Below are positions 1 to 13,700 of a stretch of 64,000 bases of DNA, in pieces; position 1 is the stretch's first letter, and each line of letters opens with the position of its first letter. Below the pieces are notes generated by a model. That model had not been told where the DNA came from. It was given only the letters and a program-made list of their open reading frames with translations, and searched no databases. The position numbers were made by a program, and so were the translations under genes. The stretch covers positions 1 to 64,000 of the forward strand of contig JAKZAN010000105.1 in the NCBI GenBank assembly GCA_023053545.1, given 5' to 3'. The stretch is from Lepidurus packardi (Eukaryota > Arthropoda > Branchiopoda > Notostraca > Triopsidae).

Positions 1-206
1 CCAACCCCAACCCCAACCCCAACCCCAACCCCAACCCCAACCCCAACCCCAACCCCAACCCCAACCCCAACCCCAACCCCAACCCCAACCCCAACCCCAA
101 CCCCAACCCCAACCCCAACCCCAACCCCAACCCCAACCCCAACCCCAACCCCAACCCCAACCCCAACCCCAACCCCAACCCCAACCCCAACCCCCAACCC
201 CAAACC
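1..206. repeat. Macronuclear telomere, C4A2 repeats (C-rich strand)
   Basis: Roughly 34 tandem CCCCAA units run from the first base. They are uniform to about position 190, then one unit carries an extra C and the last units drift before unique sequence starts. C4A2 is the telomere repeat of oligohymenophorean ciliates; spirotrichs use C4A4 and heterotrichs other repeats. Because the C-rich strand starts at its 5' end here, this is a true left chromosome terminus. Confidence 0.98.
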
Positions 207-687
207 TAGTTTTGGCCGAGAGAGGACCTGCTGCTTGCACTATTCTATGCTTACTCTGGAACACAGGGTTGTCTATACTCTTACATCCAGAAAATTGTAG
301 AATGCATCTGAACTTAGAGAGCAAATCTAAGATATTGTGGCGATAATGATAGTTTGTGGATGTGAACTCCAATCGATCTGTGTTGTAAGGTACTGAATCC
401 CTGATTATTAGGGACTCTGCTGTCGTGTTGTGCTTACTAGTGGGATCTGCAGTGACATTGATTGGTTTCCTAAGTATGTTCAGGGGCCATAAGAAATATG
501 CATCTGCTCTTATAAAATATTGGAGTCGTTTTGACAACTATTCGTGAGTCAGGCCAGCATTGTAAATCTAGAATCTATTTATGCGAATTGTCTCATTTCC
601 GGGTTAGAAATAATTGATCCACCATTTCAAAGATACATTCCTCAATATCAATACCACTTTGCCAAAACTAAATTGTAAACATCCTTC
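207..687. other. Subtelomeric spacer
   Basis: About 480 bases separate the telomere from the first gene. I see no open frame of note, no tandem repeat and no RNA gene. The stretch probably holds only the 5' flank of the leucine-rich-repeat gene. The shortness fits compact ciliate macronuclear chromosomes. Confidence 0.6.
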
Positions 688-1918
688 ATGATAGCGAACC
701 ACTCCTACCTTCAGGACACTGTCCACATAAATGACAGGCTCATCCTCAGGCTCAGAAATCTCCCCTCGTGGAAGTTTTCTACCATTGCTTCACAACTGCA
801 ATCTAAAAAAGGAGATTTAGCAAGATACTTCAATAGTAAAAAAGTTGAATATTGGATAGTCTTTGTCCAAATCAATCATGACTACACGACCAAGTTTGAT
901 CTTTCCAAAAACGGTCTTAATTCCCTCGATCTGCTACGTCACCTGAAGATAATCATTCTTCAAGAACTCAATTTTTAAGGTAGACATTTTTAACCCTCTA
1001 ATCCTATGAAATGTAGGTAATCGCATAAGAGACGTAACTGGATTGGCTAGCGCGAACCTATCTAAGCTTTAGACTCTCAACCTAGGTAAGTCCTATTTCC
1101 CACACGCGTGCCTTTTCCTCCCTTCAGAACACAACCAGATCGAGAGCGTCGACTGCCTCAAGTCCTGCGCCCTCCCCGAACTCAGGTCCCTCCTCCTCGG
1201 TAACCCTCCTCGACCCACCCTCCTCGACTCACCCCTCTATCTCTCCTGTCTAGGCAACAACCGCATCGCCCGTCTCGACTGTCTCAAGTCTGCCGCAATG
1301 CCTCGACTGCAAGTCCTCACCGCATGTACCCCACCACTCCCCAATACCACCGTCCCTTGCCACTTGTCTACAGCCAACAACCAGCTCACGGACATCCGTT
1401 TCCTTGCCGTCGTGCAGTGGCCCAGACTCTCCCAGCTCAAACTAGGTAGTGCCTCTCCCCTTACTCTACCTTACTCCCTTCAGACGGCAACAACATCAGC
1501 CAACTGGGACCCTTGGCCCGCAGCCACTTCCCCTTGCTGACCTTGCTCTCCCTCTGTAACTCCCTTACTCTCAATATCCCTAATGTTGTCCACCATCCAT
1601 AAAGAGCGCAACGAGCAACTACACGACTGGCGCAGTCTCCTGAAACTGTGGTTTGAAAAAAGACCTATCCTCAAACTAGATTATAAGAGAAGGATGAGGA
1701 GCCATGAGAAAGCAGTGTGTGTTAGATTCGGATCAGGATACAAATAGGTCCTTGGTTGGTATGACTACGATGATAGTGATGACTATAATCCCAGACGGTG
1801 GGGCGAGTCGAACTATGACTAAGACTTTGATCTTTACAACTATGAGAACCACTACGACAACTACAAGTATAACTATTATGACTATGAATATGGAGGGCAC
1901 CACCCAACAGATTACTGA
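688..1918 (+). CDS. Leucine-rich repeat protein, one repeat per exon
   Basis: Predicted model: exons 688-979, 1017-1085, 1128-1199, 1254-1325, 1374-1445, 1484-1555 and 1605-1918, giving about 320 residues and ending in TGA. The joined protein shows the LRR pattern LxxLxLxxNxI repeatedly, for example LQELNFEGNRI, LETLNLEHNQI, LRSLLLGNNRI and LSQLKLDGNNI. The five internal exons are 69, 72, 72, 72 and 72 nt, all bounded by phase-1 introns of 37-54 nt, so each exon is exactly one 23-24 residue repeat. The C-terminal ~75 residues are extremely rich in Asp, Tyr and Asn. LRR proteins of this 22-24 residue class usually serve as binding scaffolds; in ciliates many are axonemal or SDS22-like, but no specific orthologue is recognised. 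The in-frame TAA in ELNFEGN supports Glu. Confidence 0.85.
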
Positions 1919-2325
1919 TGACAATTTTGCTCTTGTGGTAAGGTCAGAGCTGATTACTTCGTTTGTAAAAGTAGAAATGTATGCTTATGAATGATTTTAA
2001 TTATGAATTAAAGTATTGCTCTGCTATATATAGAAGATACGCCTGATATCTTAGGATTGTAGTTGATTGCCTTCTATTTAAAGAGTTTGTCTTTATCAGC
2101 TTCATTTAATCCCTAATGATGCTATTGCTATGAACAACCGCTTACTGTTTTAGTTACATCACCGGCTGATCTGCGCAAACCCTTTAATTTAATAATGGCT
2201 GGACCTCCCAACGATCAAAGGATTAGCCGCCACAAACTTTATGCCAGACTGTTACTAACTTCTATCTATAAAAAGTCTTTAATATATACTTTACTTGTCA
2301 TGATAAAAGCAGCAGTTCGCCTCTT
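1919..2325. other. Convergent intergenic region
   Basis: This region lies between two genes that face each other. A plus-strand frame at 2195-2389 enters the next gene antisense and has no recognisable features. Nothing else is seen. Confidence 0.4.
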
Positions 2326-2688
2326 TCACAGATCACTGCTGCTCTGGATCTGCCTAATAGCAGTCAGGATATCCCCGTTCTTATACTGATTGCCAATATC
2401 AATGCTCTCTCTTAGTTGTACCACCCTTATCATCTATCTTTTTATATTGGTTTCCTCCACCTTTTCTCGCCTTTGGTCTGCATCTTCGATCTGCATCTGT
2501 TGGGATGTGGGCAGGTTCTCGACCGTCATGGCGTACGGAGTTGTCTGAGTGATTACTGGGGGATCGGGACTGCGCAGACACTTGTTGTAGATGCAGAGCA
2601 AGATAAGTGCGGCCAAAGTGACGGCAGTGACGGAGACTAAAATGACAATGATAAGGCGATTGGCTTGTTCGGGATTGCTGAAGTCCAT
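2326..2688 (-). CDS. Small single-pass membrane protein, unknown function
   Basis: The frame starts at an ATG at 2688 and ends at TGA 2326-2328, giving 120 residues without an intron. After about 11 polar residues there is one strong hydrophobic segment (RLIIVILVSVTAVTLAALILL), followed by a long charged cytosolic-type tail rich in Gln, Glu and Arg. The short extracellular N-terminus, a Cys just after the membrane span and the basic residues beyond it suggest a type III single-pass topology. One in-frame TAG is read as Glu. I recognise no family. A competing plus-strand frame overlaps its 3' end but lacks such features. Confidence 0.55.
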
Positions 2689-2746
2689 TTAATAGTGCTA
2701 ACTAACCAATATAACAACATATTATCTTCACTTCTTTAGGTATTGA

Positions 2747-4569
2747 TCATACATACTGATATTCCCTCGCTTTCTCATCGGATTCCCTCACAAACCTAAT
2801 AAATGCTTCCACGATGTTGATTGGCTTCTCCTCCTTGATTTGCATGATCGCTGAGTTCACACTAGGCATCACTAAGTCCAGCAGGTACTGCTTCAGATTC
2901 ACTCGAGAATCATAACCGGGGTTCTCAACAAACGACACCGAAGGAGCTGCCTCATCCACTTGCGCAATATAGGTCTTCGTCCGTGCACTCTACTCTTCTG
3001 CTTTTTCTCCTTCCTTCGCTAAGTTGGCCAGCGACTCTTTAAGCTCCTCTTCACTCAGCACCCTTCCCTATGTGAGCAGCGATGAATACTCTTTGGTCCC
3101 GTATACAATCTCCTGATCACTGTTTTTGGCTGTTTCAAACACAATTTTGAGGTTTACTTCTCCCGTAAAGTTGCTGATAGCAATTATATAGCCGTATATG
3201 TTGCCGACTAACAGTTTCTCACAGATTCTCTTCGTTAACTCCGCAGAATAGGGCACTTGACGTACCTTTTCTTCAGATGAACCTCCTTTACTCTTTTGTT
3301 TGTTTTTCTGGGCTTAAGCGGCTTGATCAAGCTGGACCTGTTTTTATGTCTGCAGCATAGCCGAAAGATCGGGGTCGTTTTCTGGGAAAGCTTCTATATC
3401 TTCAATCTGCTTCAGAAGAGTTTGGTGGTTTATGAGCTTAAAGCTGAGCTTGGAAACCATTTCCTGTATGCACTTAGATCGTTCCTCTGGGGTTCCTTCA
3501 GCAATAAGTATCCTCAAGGGTTCAACATCATAGTTTTTTCTGACTTCAGCCATGATCATTTTCCTTTTAGCGACTATACCTTCCTTGCAGACCCAGATGA
3601 TATCATCAAGCTCCTTGCTCCTCTTTATCCTGAGGTTGAATGTCCATATCTCTTCAAATGGGTTAAAACAAGATGGTTCTTGATGGATGTGTGTGGTCCC
3701 CAGTTCCTCTGCGATAGTCTTCACAAGAGTCAACTGTGTCTCCTTAGAATCATCGACAGCTATATAGTAGGGCAGAGGTGCTGGAGACTTAAGGACTTTG
3801 TCAATGATACTGATTAAATCATCGATATGCAGCATGGGGAGAGTGTTGTTCCCCTAACCATAGCAGACGAGGGGTTGTTTCTTGGAATACACACGATCGA
3901 ACTGCCATTCGAATTAGTGGTAACGTCTTCCATATAGCATACCGTAGCAGATGATAGATTTGATTAAAAAGGTTGATGGAGAAACAGTGGAGTCCATTAT
4001 TTCCCCCAGGAATAAGTTCTACAGTTCGAAGCTGTAAGTGGATTTGTGATGTGGCAGTCTGCTTTTCACTGATTTCTCTTCGTACTCAAAACTACTATTT
4101 TCCAAGGGTTATGTCTACAAGTATGCGTTAGAATGTTATGTAAGAAGACGATAAAGAGTACGAGGCGTTTGATGGTTTCTTCAACGGACTCTTTGGTATG
4201 GTGGGAAGACCCATTCACATATTTCTGGAGAAAAGGGGTGTTGACCCAGGTACAAAAGTTGGAAAGTGCGATGACCCTTTTCTGGACCGTCAAGGCTGTG
4301 CAGTTGTTGAGGTACACGATCAATGGTTCCGATTCTGGCGGGCACTTAATCAGGTCCAGAATGATTATATCGCAGCCCATGGCTGTTTTGATGATGGAGT
4401 TCATGATGGAAGAGTCATTCTGTTTAAAAAAGCCTGAGAATTTGGGATCTTGGGAAGAGACAGTGCCGAAGAACTGATTGCAGCCGTGGACTTTCTGGTG
4501 GTCGTCGCGGAGGAGTTCGACGATGGCTTGGCAGACATCGGAGTCTATGTTGGAGATAAAGATCTTCAT
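2747..4569 (-). CDS. AK7-like ciliary protein with degenerate adenylate kinase domain and Dpy-30 motif
   Basis: Exons 4569-4162 and 4114-2747, joined by a 47-nt intron, give 591 residues ending in TGA. The architecture matches adenylate kinase 7 (CFAP75). The N-terminal NAD-binding-like domain starts MKIFISNIDSD and contains FGTVSS and CDIIILDL. It is followed by ICYGMLYG and YGEGNNTLPMLHIDDL, then a kinase-like region, then a C-terminal Dpy-30 motif (LKQYLLDLVMPSVNSAI). AK7 proteins usually carry a P-loop of the GPPxxGKS type after a segment like 'LRILI'; here that position reads LRILIAEGTPEERS, so the phosphate-binding Gly-Lys-Ser is missing and catalysis is doubtful. AK7 works in motile cilia and Dpy-30 motifs dock to radial-spoke or similar anchoring helices. 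The gene is divergent from the dynein gene (182-base gap). It is shorter than animal AK7 (about 720 residues). Confidence 0.85.
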
Positions 4570-4751
4570 GGGGTCACTGGTTAATGGGTATTCGATGTTC
4601 TAAATCAGTTTTAAATGATTTACAAAACCGAATATTCGCCCTTGAGAGTAATCCAGCGACAAAAGTATCCGTAACTCGCCGGAGTATCACCTCTATATCA
4701 TTTAAGTCTTTCCCAACAAACTGACCTTTTCCACGAGGTTCCATAAATCAA

Positions 4752-7700
4752 ATGAGCTTCCCTCGTCGGCTTCAACGAAGTCTTTCCGACAACCTCCTCT
4801 TGCGCTTCAAACCTACCCAACTCAAATAACTCGCACAGAAGCAAGAGCCAAGCATCCTTTCGCGCAGCTCCTCCACAAAAAGCCTCGTACGCAGGAAGTC
4901 AAACAGCCTTTGCAAACTTGATCCCATCCAAAGGTAGTCCAAATCTCTGGATCCGGTGGCTACACAACCTTTGGGTCGAAACATGGAGATCAGATCACGG
5001 TACTTTCTTCTTTCATAACTCTATACATTGCGAGCCATTCTAAGTGTGTTAACCATGTCAGGAAGTATCTAAAACTCGAAAAAGACGTCTCTCCAAAGCT
5101 GGGATTCCTTGAGCCTGCACGCAAACTCGTTGAGTTAATCTGTTTACTCAAGGACCATGAACCGGGCACCTTCTACTACATCGAGCTGGATCAAAAATAT
5201 AATTATCGCCTGGTTAACGCCCCTTCGAGGACAGAGCACAAGTTAGTCGAGGGTGTATGTAGTGTCTCTGCGAAAGGCCTTATGCGTCTCGAGGATGGCG
5301 CCTTATAGTTAATCGGCCCTGAAAAGCTAAAAATAAAAATCAGCATCTGCTAGAAGCTTGAGCATAACCCGTTCTTCAAATCCTTTCTGAAAACGAAGAT
5401 TTTTCGGAAGTGGAAGAAGAACATCAATATTAAAGCATTCCTTAAAGGCAGACATAGCATATAACGATCTCTCGACCTGTTAGAGCCAAACATGAGGTAG
5501 GCCATTATGAAGTGTGAACTCATTCTGTCCGAGTTCAGATAAATGAGGATCATAAAGACCCTGAACTTTGAACCCATCCCTGTAAGCAAGTATGCAGAGT
5601 ATCTAAATTGGTGTAGTCGTGAGGCACAAGAGTTCTTCCGTAATGGACCTTACAACTAAATCCCCCGCATAGCCATGGAGCCTATCAAGAAAAAACTGAT
5701 AGTAGCGGAAAGATAGTACCGCATGCAAAACAACCCTTATTCGAAAGGGTATATTGATTTTGCAGACAGCTATGATATGAGGCTGACCTACAAAAGCATT
5801 GAGAAATTCATCAGAAAGTCATATTTCATGTCGTGCCACAGCAAGATATCTTTCGTGTATAGCTGTTTGGATGAGATTCTACAGAAAATCAGCACTTCCT
5901 TAAAACTGTACCTTGCAAAAGACAAGCAACCAGTGCTGAAGTACCTGGAAAAGTGTTCTTAAACTATCCCACAATAGGACTTCGTTGTGACATCGTACCA
6001 CCACAGGCAGATCGAGATGATAGTGTGCGAGATCGTTCTCGAAAACAAGTAGGCAGTCTCCAAAGCTTCCAACACAGAAATCTATAACATTTTCATGGGC
6101 TTTTTGAACGAACTCATCAAAAGGCTAGAGTTCAGGACCGAGGACCATTTATACTTGACTGCTGGTGAGTACAAACTACTCGAAAATCTCAAAGACAAAT
6201 CGGATACCTATAACCTGAGTTTCGCACTTAATCATCAGTCTAAATATTCAGAAGCTAAAGCTGCACTCAACAGCCTGCTAAGTGAGCACTTCGAGGAGCT
6301 GAAACTATTGCTAGCCTTGTATAATAAGATCATGGCTGAGTTCTTTGGGTTCATCGACAGCCAACTCCAGTACTCTTTCTCAAAACGCCTGGAATTCATC
6401 AGGAACCTCAAGAAGAAGATCGACAAGAGCATATTCGATGTCAACATTGGACTACTAAATGTAAGGACCAGTGGTTTAACCCAACAACTACTGCGCATCT
6501 TGGAAGACATTAATTCACAAATTCTGATGCACATCCCCAAGACTTTCCACAAGAAGCAATCTATGCTGCTCGACACCATCAACAGCTACTCTTCGATGAT
6601 CCGAGGAGTGTCTACGAATAGCCTCCGTGGCTTCGTCTAGTGCTACAAACATATTGAGGAGTATGAAAATCTAAAAGATGAGCGCATCTTTAGAATCCAG
6701 CACGAACTCAAGTAGCTGCTCGCACTCATGCCCGATAACCAGCGGCAACAGAAATCCAAAATGATAGAACTCTATGTACAGCTCGAAACACAAATCAGCC
6801 AGTTCAACCTCAAGATCAAGCTCTTCAACGATAAGATAGAAGAAGTAATCGAAGGTCTCGCAAGACAGTCCGAGTCGATAGCCACTCTTATCACCCAAAA
6901 GCTCAAGAGGATTGAACAAAACATGCATGACAACATTGAATTACCGTTTAAAGCTCTACTGGCGACTCTGTGGGCCCAAATGGATCTGCTAAAAGAACTT
7001 GAAGGTGAAATCGAGGATGTCAGCGTCATTGAACAGCTGTCTACCAACACAAACACCTTATCAGAGTTCCCTTTGGCAAAAATTATCCATTATGAGCTTG
7101 AAAATCTGATACACTTGCTGCTTTCACACGCGACCTTCAGCTAGAAGGTTCGAGAAATCGAGACTTGCCCTTATCGATTAGTGGATATTAGTCACTTCAT
7201 TAATAGCTGCAAAGACATGAACTACCAGCTGAGGGTGAAATCGAAGCCATTACACCAGTTCTAGAAACTAATCAATAAACTTCTCGACTATTTCCAGCAC
7301 TACCAGTTAGTGTTTAAGACTATAACCAACCTCCAAAAACTGGCTGAAATCGATCTAATCCACCTCGCAGAGATGGGACTTGAAAGCCCCTCACTTATTG
7401 ACGAGTGCATATCTAAACATAAGAGTATCAAGTTCCTCATCGACAATGACATCCAGAATCACTACGATATCTCAGCCGAGCTTGTGAAGAGAAAAGAAAA
7501 GCAAAACAACCTCGAAGCTTTACTGAGTCAGCTGGATATAGAATGGGCTTCACTCCAGTTCTTTACGACACCCAAAGACGATCAATTCTTTCTGAGCAAT
7601 CTTGACACTCTGACTGAGGTATTGTCGCAACTTTAAGCACACTTGTGTTCGGTTATCAATTCAAAACATATCGGATCTCTTTATGATCGCCTTGACAAAA

Positions 7701-10700
7701 ACTACAAAATGATCAGCTATAGCCTCGAGACCATCTAAAGAGTCAACAAAATCCAGAAAGAGTTCTCCCAGGCTTATACGCTTATCATGCATGCTTAGTA
7801 AATTAATCAGTTCAGTAAGGATTCGAAGGTCTTCAACCAGGCTCTACTCCAATGGAGAAAGGTTACCGATAAGTTAGGCACTTGCAAAGTTTAGCGCATT
7901 GCCAAAGACAGCCCTAACCGTTCCTTCTATAAGGCCCTTGATAAGGTAGAAGAAGCTGTTTCGAGTCTACGATAATATCTAGACCAAGTAACATACAAAA
8001 AGAGAGAATAGTTCCCAAAGCTTTTTTTCCTCGGCAAAGAAGAACTGATCAAAGTCTTTGAGTCGAAACATCGTTTCTTTACCATGTTCTACAAATCAGT
8101 GTCAATGATCTAGATTGAGACTGATAGTCTACTTATCGAGACACATTATGGAGAGTTTCTGCGTGTGACTTTGGAAGAAGAGACCAAGGTAGACAAAGAT
8201 AACTATGTTGCCAGACTCGACAACGCTCTTATGGCTACTATCAAAGAGTAGTTGCTCGAGTACTTAGCGGATTCGACGCCTGAAGAGGATTTAGTGTTTA
8301 GGATGATGAAAGACCGTGTTCTGACCCAGATTATCCTGACGGTCGATTTTATCGAGTCCTGTCGCAGGCTAGAAAAGGCAATGTCACAGTATAGATCTGA
8401 TGGAGAGTTGAATAACGAATACGTCAAGAAGAACGTTGACTATATCTAGATGCTTGTACATCATCTGAGGAGCGACTCCGATTGGAAACACTACGAAATT
8501 ACCACTGTCTAAACCCTAGCTCTTGAGCGCATTTATATCAGATAGAGATACTTGGCACTTGAGAATGGAAATAAGGAGTATGAGTTTGCGATGATCGCGG
8601 GGGCTGACACTGACTGCTACCTAGCCGCCGGACCTTTTCGAATCAATATGGATTACAATCTCGTGGATACTCAACATTTTCTGTAACCCTATCCTAGTTT
8701 CCAGAGAAGCTACTATCATATTCTGATGACAGCTTCTCAGTTCCATACTCAGCATGGAGGCCTCTTGGGATATTCTTCCGAACAACTCAGCAAAACAATC
8801 TGTTCTCTCACGATGCGCATCTACTTCGAGCTGAGACTAGGCGAAACAACCAACTATTTGCATAGTCTCATCGGGGCATGCAACACAAAGGTATGGTGTA
8901 TCTACCACTCCCTAACTGGATCCAGAAGTACTGATAAGCTATTTTAAACAATCCTCAAGATTAAGGATAACTTGCCATTAAGGAAGGTTCGTTTTGAGGG
9001 TCTAAACTCCAGCTATAAGATTGACCATCCCCCAGTTCTATTTCTGGTTGAGCCACAGAAGACTATCAATGGTATTTCTTGGGCTATGACTCCACCTGAA
9101 CTCTCCGACGAAGTGAAAAGCTATTTTAGAACTGTGTACTACCGGCACCCAAGCATCCATCAGATACTAGAACTCCAGCTGACAATGTACGAAATCAATG
9201 ACAAGTAGTTGGCATCATCCTGTAGCCTAATTCTTGAGGCTGTTCAGGCTGAGATCGGTTTAAAGAATCACGTGAATCTTTTCACCCCAGCGACTCTGAA
9301 GAAAATCGTTGAGGTGTTCGCCAATAAGTTCAACAAGCATAAAACCAACAAAAAGCACTTTTTGGAGGCTGTAAAAAAGGTGGTATCTTTTACGAATTTG
9401 TATGACTAGGAGTTCAGGCAGATCTAGAAAGTATTGGGCCCATCAGAAGAAATCACCCTAGCCTATAAAGGTATAAACCAAAGGTACGAAGATGCTTTTA
9501 AACAGATATGTCCCACCAATGGGTCTCTCTTGAACAAGTTCAAATAATTTTACCAGGCCGTCAAAATAAGCAACAGTGTTTTTCTGGTGGGTCCAGCCTT
9601 AGCTGGCAAATCCCTGGTTTGGAAGTCCTACAAGAAGATACTCAATGAAAGGTAGGAAAAGTCCCAGAAACAGATTCTCACCTACGAACTCAATCTAAAG
9701 GCATTCACTCATAAAGAGCTACTTATGGGGGAAAACACTGAAGCCGGGGAGACGTGCGGGCTCCTTTCAAAATTCATCAATAATAGCATCGACCACACGA
9801 TTCCCTGTGAATGTCTGCTCATCTTCGAAGGATACTTCCTACCAATCACCCAACCTTATATTAACGGTCTTTTTTCGAGAGAAGCCCGATTCGTTCAGTC
9901 AGTAAGCGGAATCAAAACCCCCATTAATAGCGAGACAAAGTGTATTTATGTGATGGAATCTCTGGCGGATGTTCCTCCTTCTATCGTTCTAGACTCTCGG
10001 AAAGTGGTCTTCTAGGAGAGTCTGATCCCTGTCAAGGATTTCTACAACGAGTAATGCGATTTGACGATCTCTGAATTCGTCCCAAGCAAGTATAACGCTC
10101 ATATGAAGGACGAGTGTGACAAGAAGTACTAGAGGTTTGATAAGTTTTTCAGTAGCTATCTTCCGAGCCTAAGCTTGCTCTGCAACGTTTCTGCCAAAAC
10201 TGTGATCCATGATACCTTTCAGCTTCTGAGGTCTCTGCTGCCCCCAAAGTAGTCCAACGAAAAGCTAACAGTATTTGTGTTCATATCGCTCTTCCGTAAA
10301 GGACTGTTCTATTCATTTGCGACTGTTCTTAATTGTGTGGCAGTGGGCGACCAAAGGAAACAAATCGAGAAGATCGTCAAGGACGAAATATTCAAGAAGG
10401 AGGTTTTTAGTCGATAATTTTTGTTTGACTGCATTTTCTAGTGCAAAGACAGAAAAGAGGGTGATATCATGGTGCCTGACCTCCTAGATAACCCTCAGTC
10501 GTATTCGTAGGCTCTCTACGTGGAGACACGCGAGACCATCGTCCACCACCACATACTATCTTCGTTGCTGGCCTCCAAATACAGCTTAGTGGTGCTTGGA
10601 AACGCGGGTTCCGGACTCACGTCATTCTTGACCAACTAGCTTCAGAGACATGATGTGTTCAAGAAGAACTTGAAGATGAATAGGAGTATTCTTGCCAATG

Positions 10701-13700
10701 ACTTGGGAAAGATCTTCAATGAAATGGTAAACCATAGGACTTAAAAACACACTATTTCAAACGCTATTTGGAATACTTTGGGGAAATCAGTATCTTGCAC
10801 AGCCCAAGACATCATTATCTATGTCTAAGACCTATATTTGGCAGAAAGTCCCAGCAGCACCAAAGAGTACTTGAAGAGCACGGCAGCCAAAGGGGGGTAC
10901 ATCAATGTGCAGACCGGGGTCTTCAATGAACTCACCAACTTCCGGTTCATACTGGAGAAATGTCCTGAGAGAGATGCTCCGATCAGCTATCACAAGTCGC
11001 TGTTCTACTACAAGTATGAAGTGAGCAACGACTACTTTGAGTCCATATTCACTGTCATGCTCAGAAAGACGCTAGTTTCTGTTTATTAGTGGGATCCAGT
11101 CACACCTGAAAACGAGAAGAAAATAAAAAGCCTGAGCAGCGCCATCATGTACATTTTACGCATCGTTTCCGAGAAGTACAAGATGACTCCTTCGAAGCCC
11201 TTTTGTCGGATCAGATTCCAAGAGTGCAAGGGCGCACTGAGTGCCTTACTGCTGGCCAGCAAATCGATGAAGTTCGAAAGCAGGAAGGAGGTGGATACTT
11301 TTTTGTTCCATCAGCTGGCGTACAAGCTGGGAGACAAGCTGCAGAACAAGAATGAGTGGTAAGATGTGATTTTTATGGTCGAAAATAAAGCCAAGGAGTT
11401 CGAAATCAAGATGAACATTCGAAAAGAGTGCTATTTCTATGGAAACTATGTGACCAAACAGACATTCGATGAGTTGGAAGTCAACTTCATAAACAAGATC
11501 AAACAGAGCTTCGGCAACTCCCGCAAGGTCTAACTGAAGCAAGAGACTCTCGGCTTCCTCTATTCCATCAGCCGCTGTCTCTTTAACACCGAGAATATCA
11601 TTCTGGTTAACTCGAGCAGTCTCGACTGCCTCTCCCTTTCCGACATCTTCAAGCTCTACGACCAGGATATCTTCTACGTCCCTGAAAACATGAATCGTGA
11701 ACGATTTGTGGAAACCATCCGCACTATATTAGTTGACACCCAGGAAATAGCTTATCTAGTCATGCACATCAGTTAGGCACAGCAAGTGCACCATATCTTC
11801 AATACTCTTAACAGCTTCTTGTGTCCTTTCTTCAAAACCATCACCGAAATCGACGAAGACCAGGAAAAGACTCTAAAGCTCTTCAGCGTCAAAATCCGCT
11901 TCGCATTTGTAATACATGACAGCCTGGAAAGCTTTAAAATACTGAGTGAATTCAGGGCAGTGACCAACTCATGTCACATTATACAGCTGAGGGATTTGTC
12001 TCCAGAATCAATGAAGAAGATTATCCAGGCTCAGGTGGACAAAAAACCCTTGAGGGTTACACAAGCAAGAGACCCCAGTATGCCTAGGCGCGAATCCATT
12101 GCAACTTCGGTTTTCCAGTTTCAGCTTGTAAGCCAGCACCTGAAGGAGATTGAGTACGAACAAGGTATACTAAATGGTCAGTAGCCTAAAAGAGACGATC
12201 CGCAGACATTCTTGAAGGGCCTGCAGAAGGATCTATACCATTACTACGACCTGCTTTCAAGGTTGTAGATCAGCAATAAAGAAATCAAGACTTATCTTCT
12301 GAAATCGGGACGATTCTACGCATTCCTGGAGTGCTATAAAAGAATCTACGAAGAGAAACAGAATTTGATCATGTTCAACAAGACAATCATGGAGTCTTCC
12401 AAAGAGAAGATAGTCGAAATCTTCGAGACCATCAAAGCAGTCAAGGATCGCTACATCCTTGTCTCCAGGAGCATCCGCTTGGTACAGGCATAGATTTCCA
12501 CCGTTAAAGCCAGCATCGAAAAATGCCAGTAATCCTTTATTCATTTATGCGTCGTCTCGGCTTTTAGTAAGTAGTATGCACTGTAGGTCGAGCTGTTCTA
12601 AAAGGAAAGAAGGGAGCGTGAAGACCTTATAGAACTCATCGAGGCTAAGAAACGCTAGATTGACAACAGAATTAGGATGGCTAAAGAGACTCGTGAGTAC
12701 AGCCAGCAGTGTTTTACTAGCATCAGTCGTTCGGTATAGTTCAAACACAATAACCTATATTATGTGAATGATAGGACGTGTCTGAACTGAAATCGGAGTT
12801 TTTTAACAACTACTCAGTTCTGAAGGACTTCTACGACTCGATGTGCCTGCTGCTGAATGAGGTGCCAGATATGAATGCAGCCAAGAAGGTGCTGTTCGAC
12901 ATCAACTTCAAGGCGAGGCTCAAGGATGTGCGACTCAGCAAGACAGACGACAATGTGTTAAAGACTATTCAGCTAAAATTGGAACAGAATTCAGAAGATA
13001 TTTAGAAGCTCTCCTCGATCAAGAGCCTCAACGACTGGATAAAATTCGGTGTCGATTCGGAAATCGTAAAAGCTTACTCCAACCTATTCTTTCCTCATGC
13101 CAACGAACTGTTTAGAGAAAACGAAGGCTGAAGTCTGACGTCGACAAGATTGAAGCATAAATGGCCGAAATCAACAACAGGATAGACACACTCAACACTA
13201 AACAAGAAAGTGAGTCAATCATCTAGTACAAGTTCCTTCAGGAGACCCACGCAAAGCTTGACACCAATATCAGGAATCTCATTGAAGAAAAAAAGAAGTC
13301 TGAAGAAAATATGAGGTACTATGAAAAACTGGAGCAGTTCAACCCTCTCAGAACTGACTGGCTCCTTAAGCATGAAGAACTCAAAATCCAGTAAGAAACA
13401 CTGGTCTTCCGGTCCATTAGTACGGCTTTTTCGATCGCAGTCGAAGGAGTGCTCAGGCCGAATGAAATCAAAAGTTTCAGGAATCTCATTAATAGTTAGT
13501 ATAAGAAAACAAGCATGAACAAACCCGAACCCTATAAAGTAGACTCCTTCTTAGAGGAGCTTATAAAGGAAGAATTCAAGTTCACTCTGCCTGACAGTCC
13601 TGTTGCTGAGAGAATTTCCATGATCCAGTACGCCCTCAGTCGAGTCAACCGCAATATCCTTCTCCTGAGCACCCCATTTGAGATCATGACAGCCTTCTAT

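Noticed and set aside
2195-2389. Plus-strand frame of 64 residues ending in TGA
   Set aside because: It overlaps the 3' end of the minus-strand membrane protein, has no family features, and the minus frame has a clear membrane span and start.
12778-13518. Frame changes in the dynein gene as evidence for a frameshift or pseudogene
   Set aside because: Two GT-AG introns (41 and 50 nt) at the change points restore the frame and produce a normal stalk sequence.
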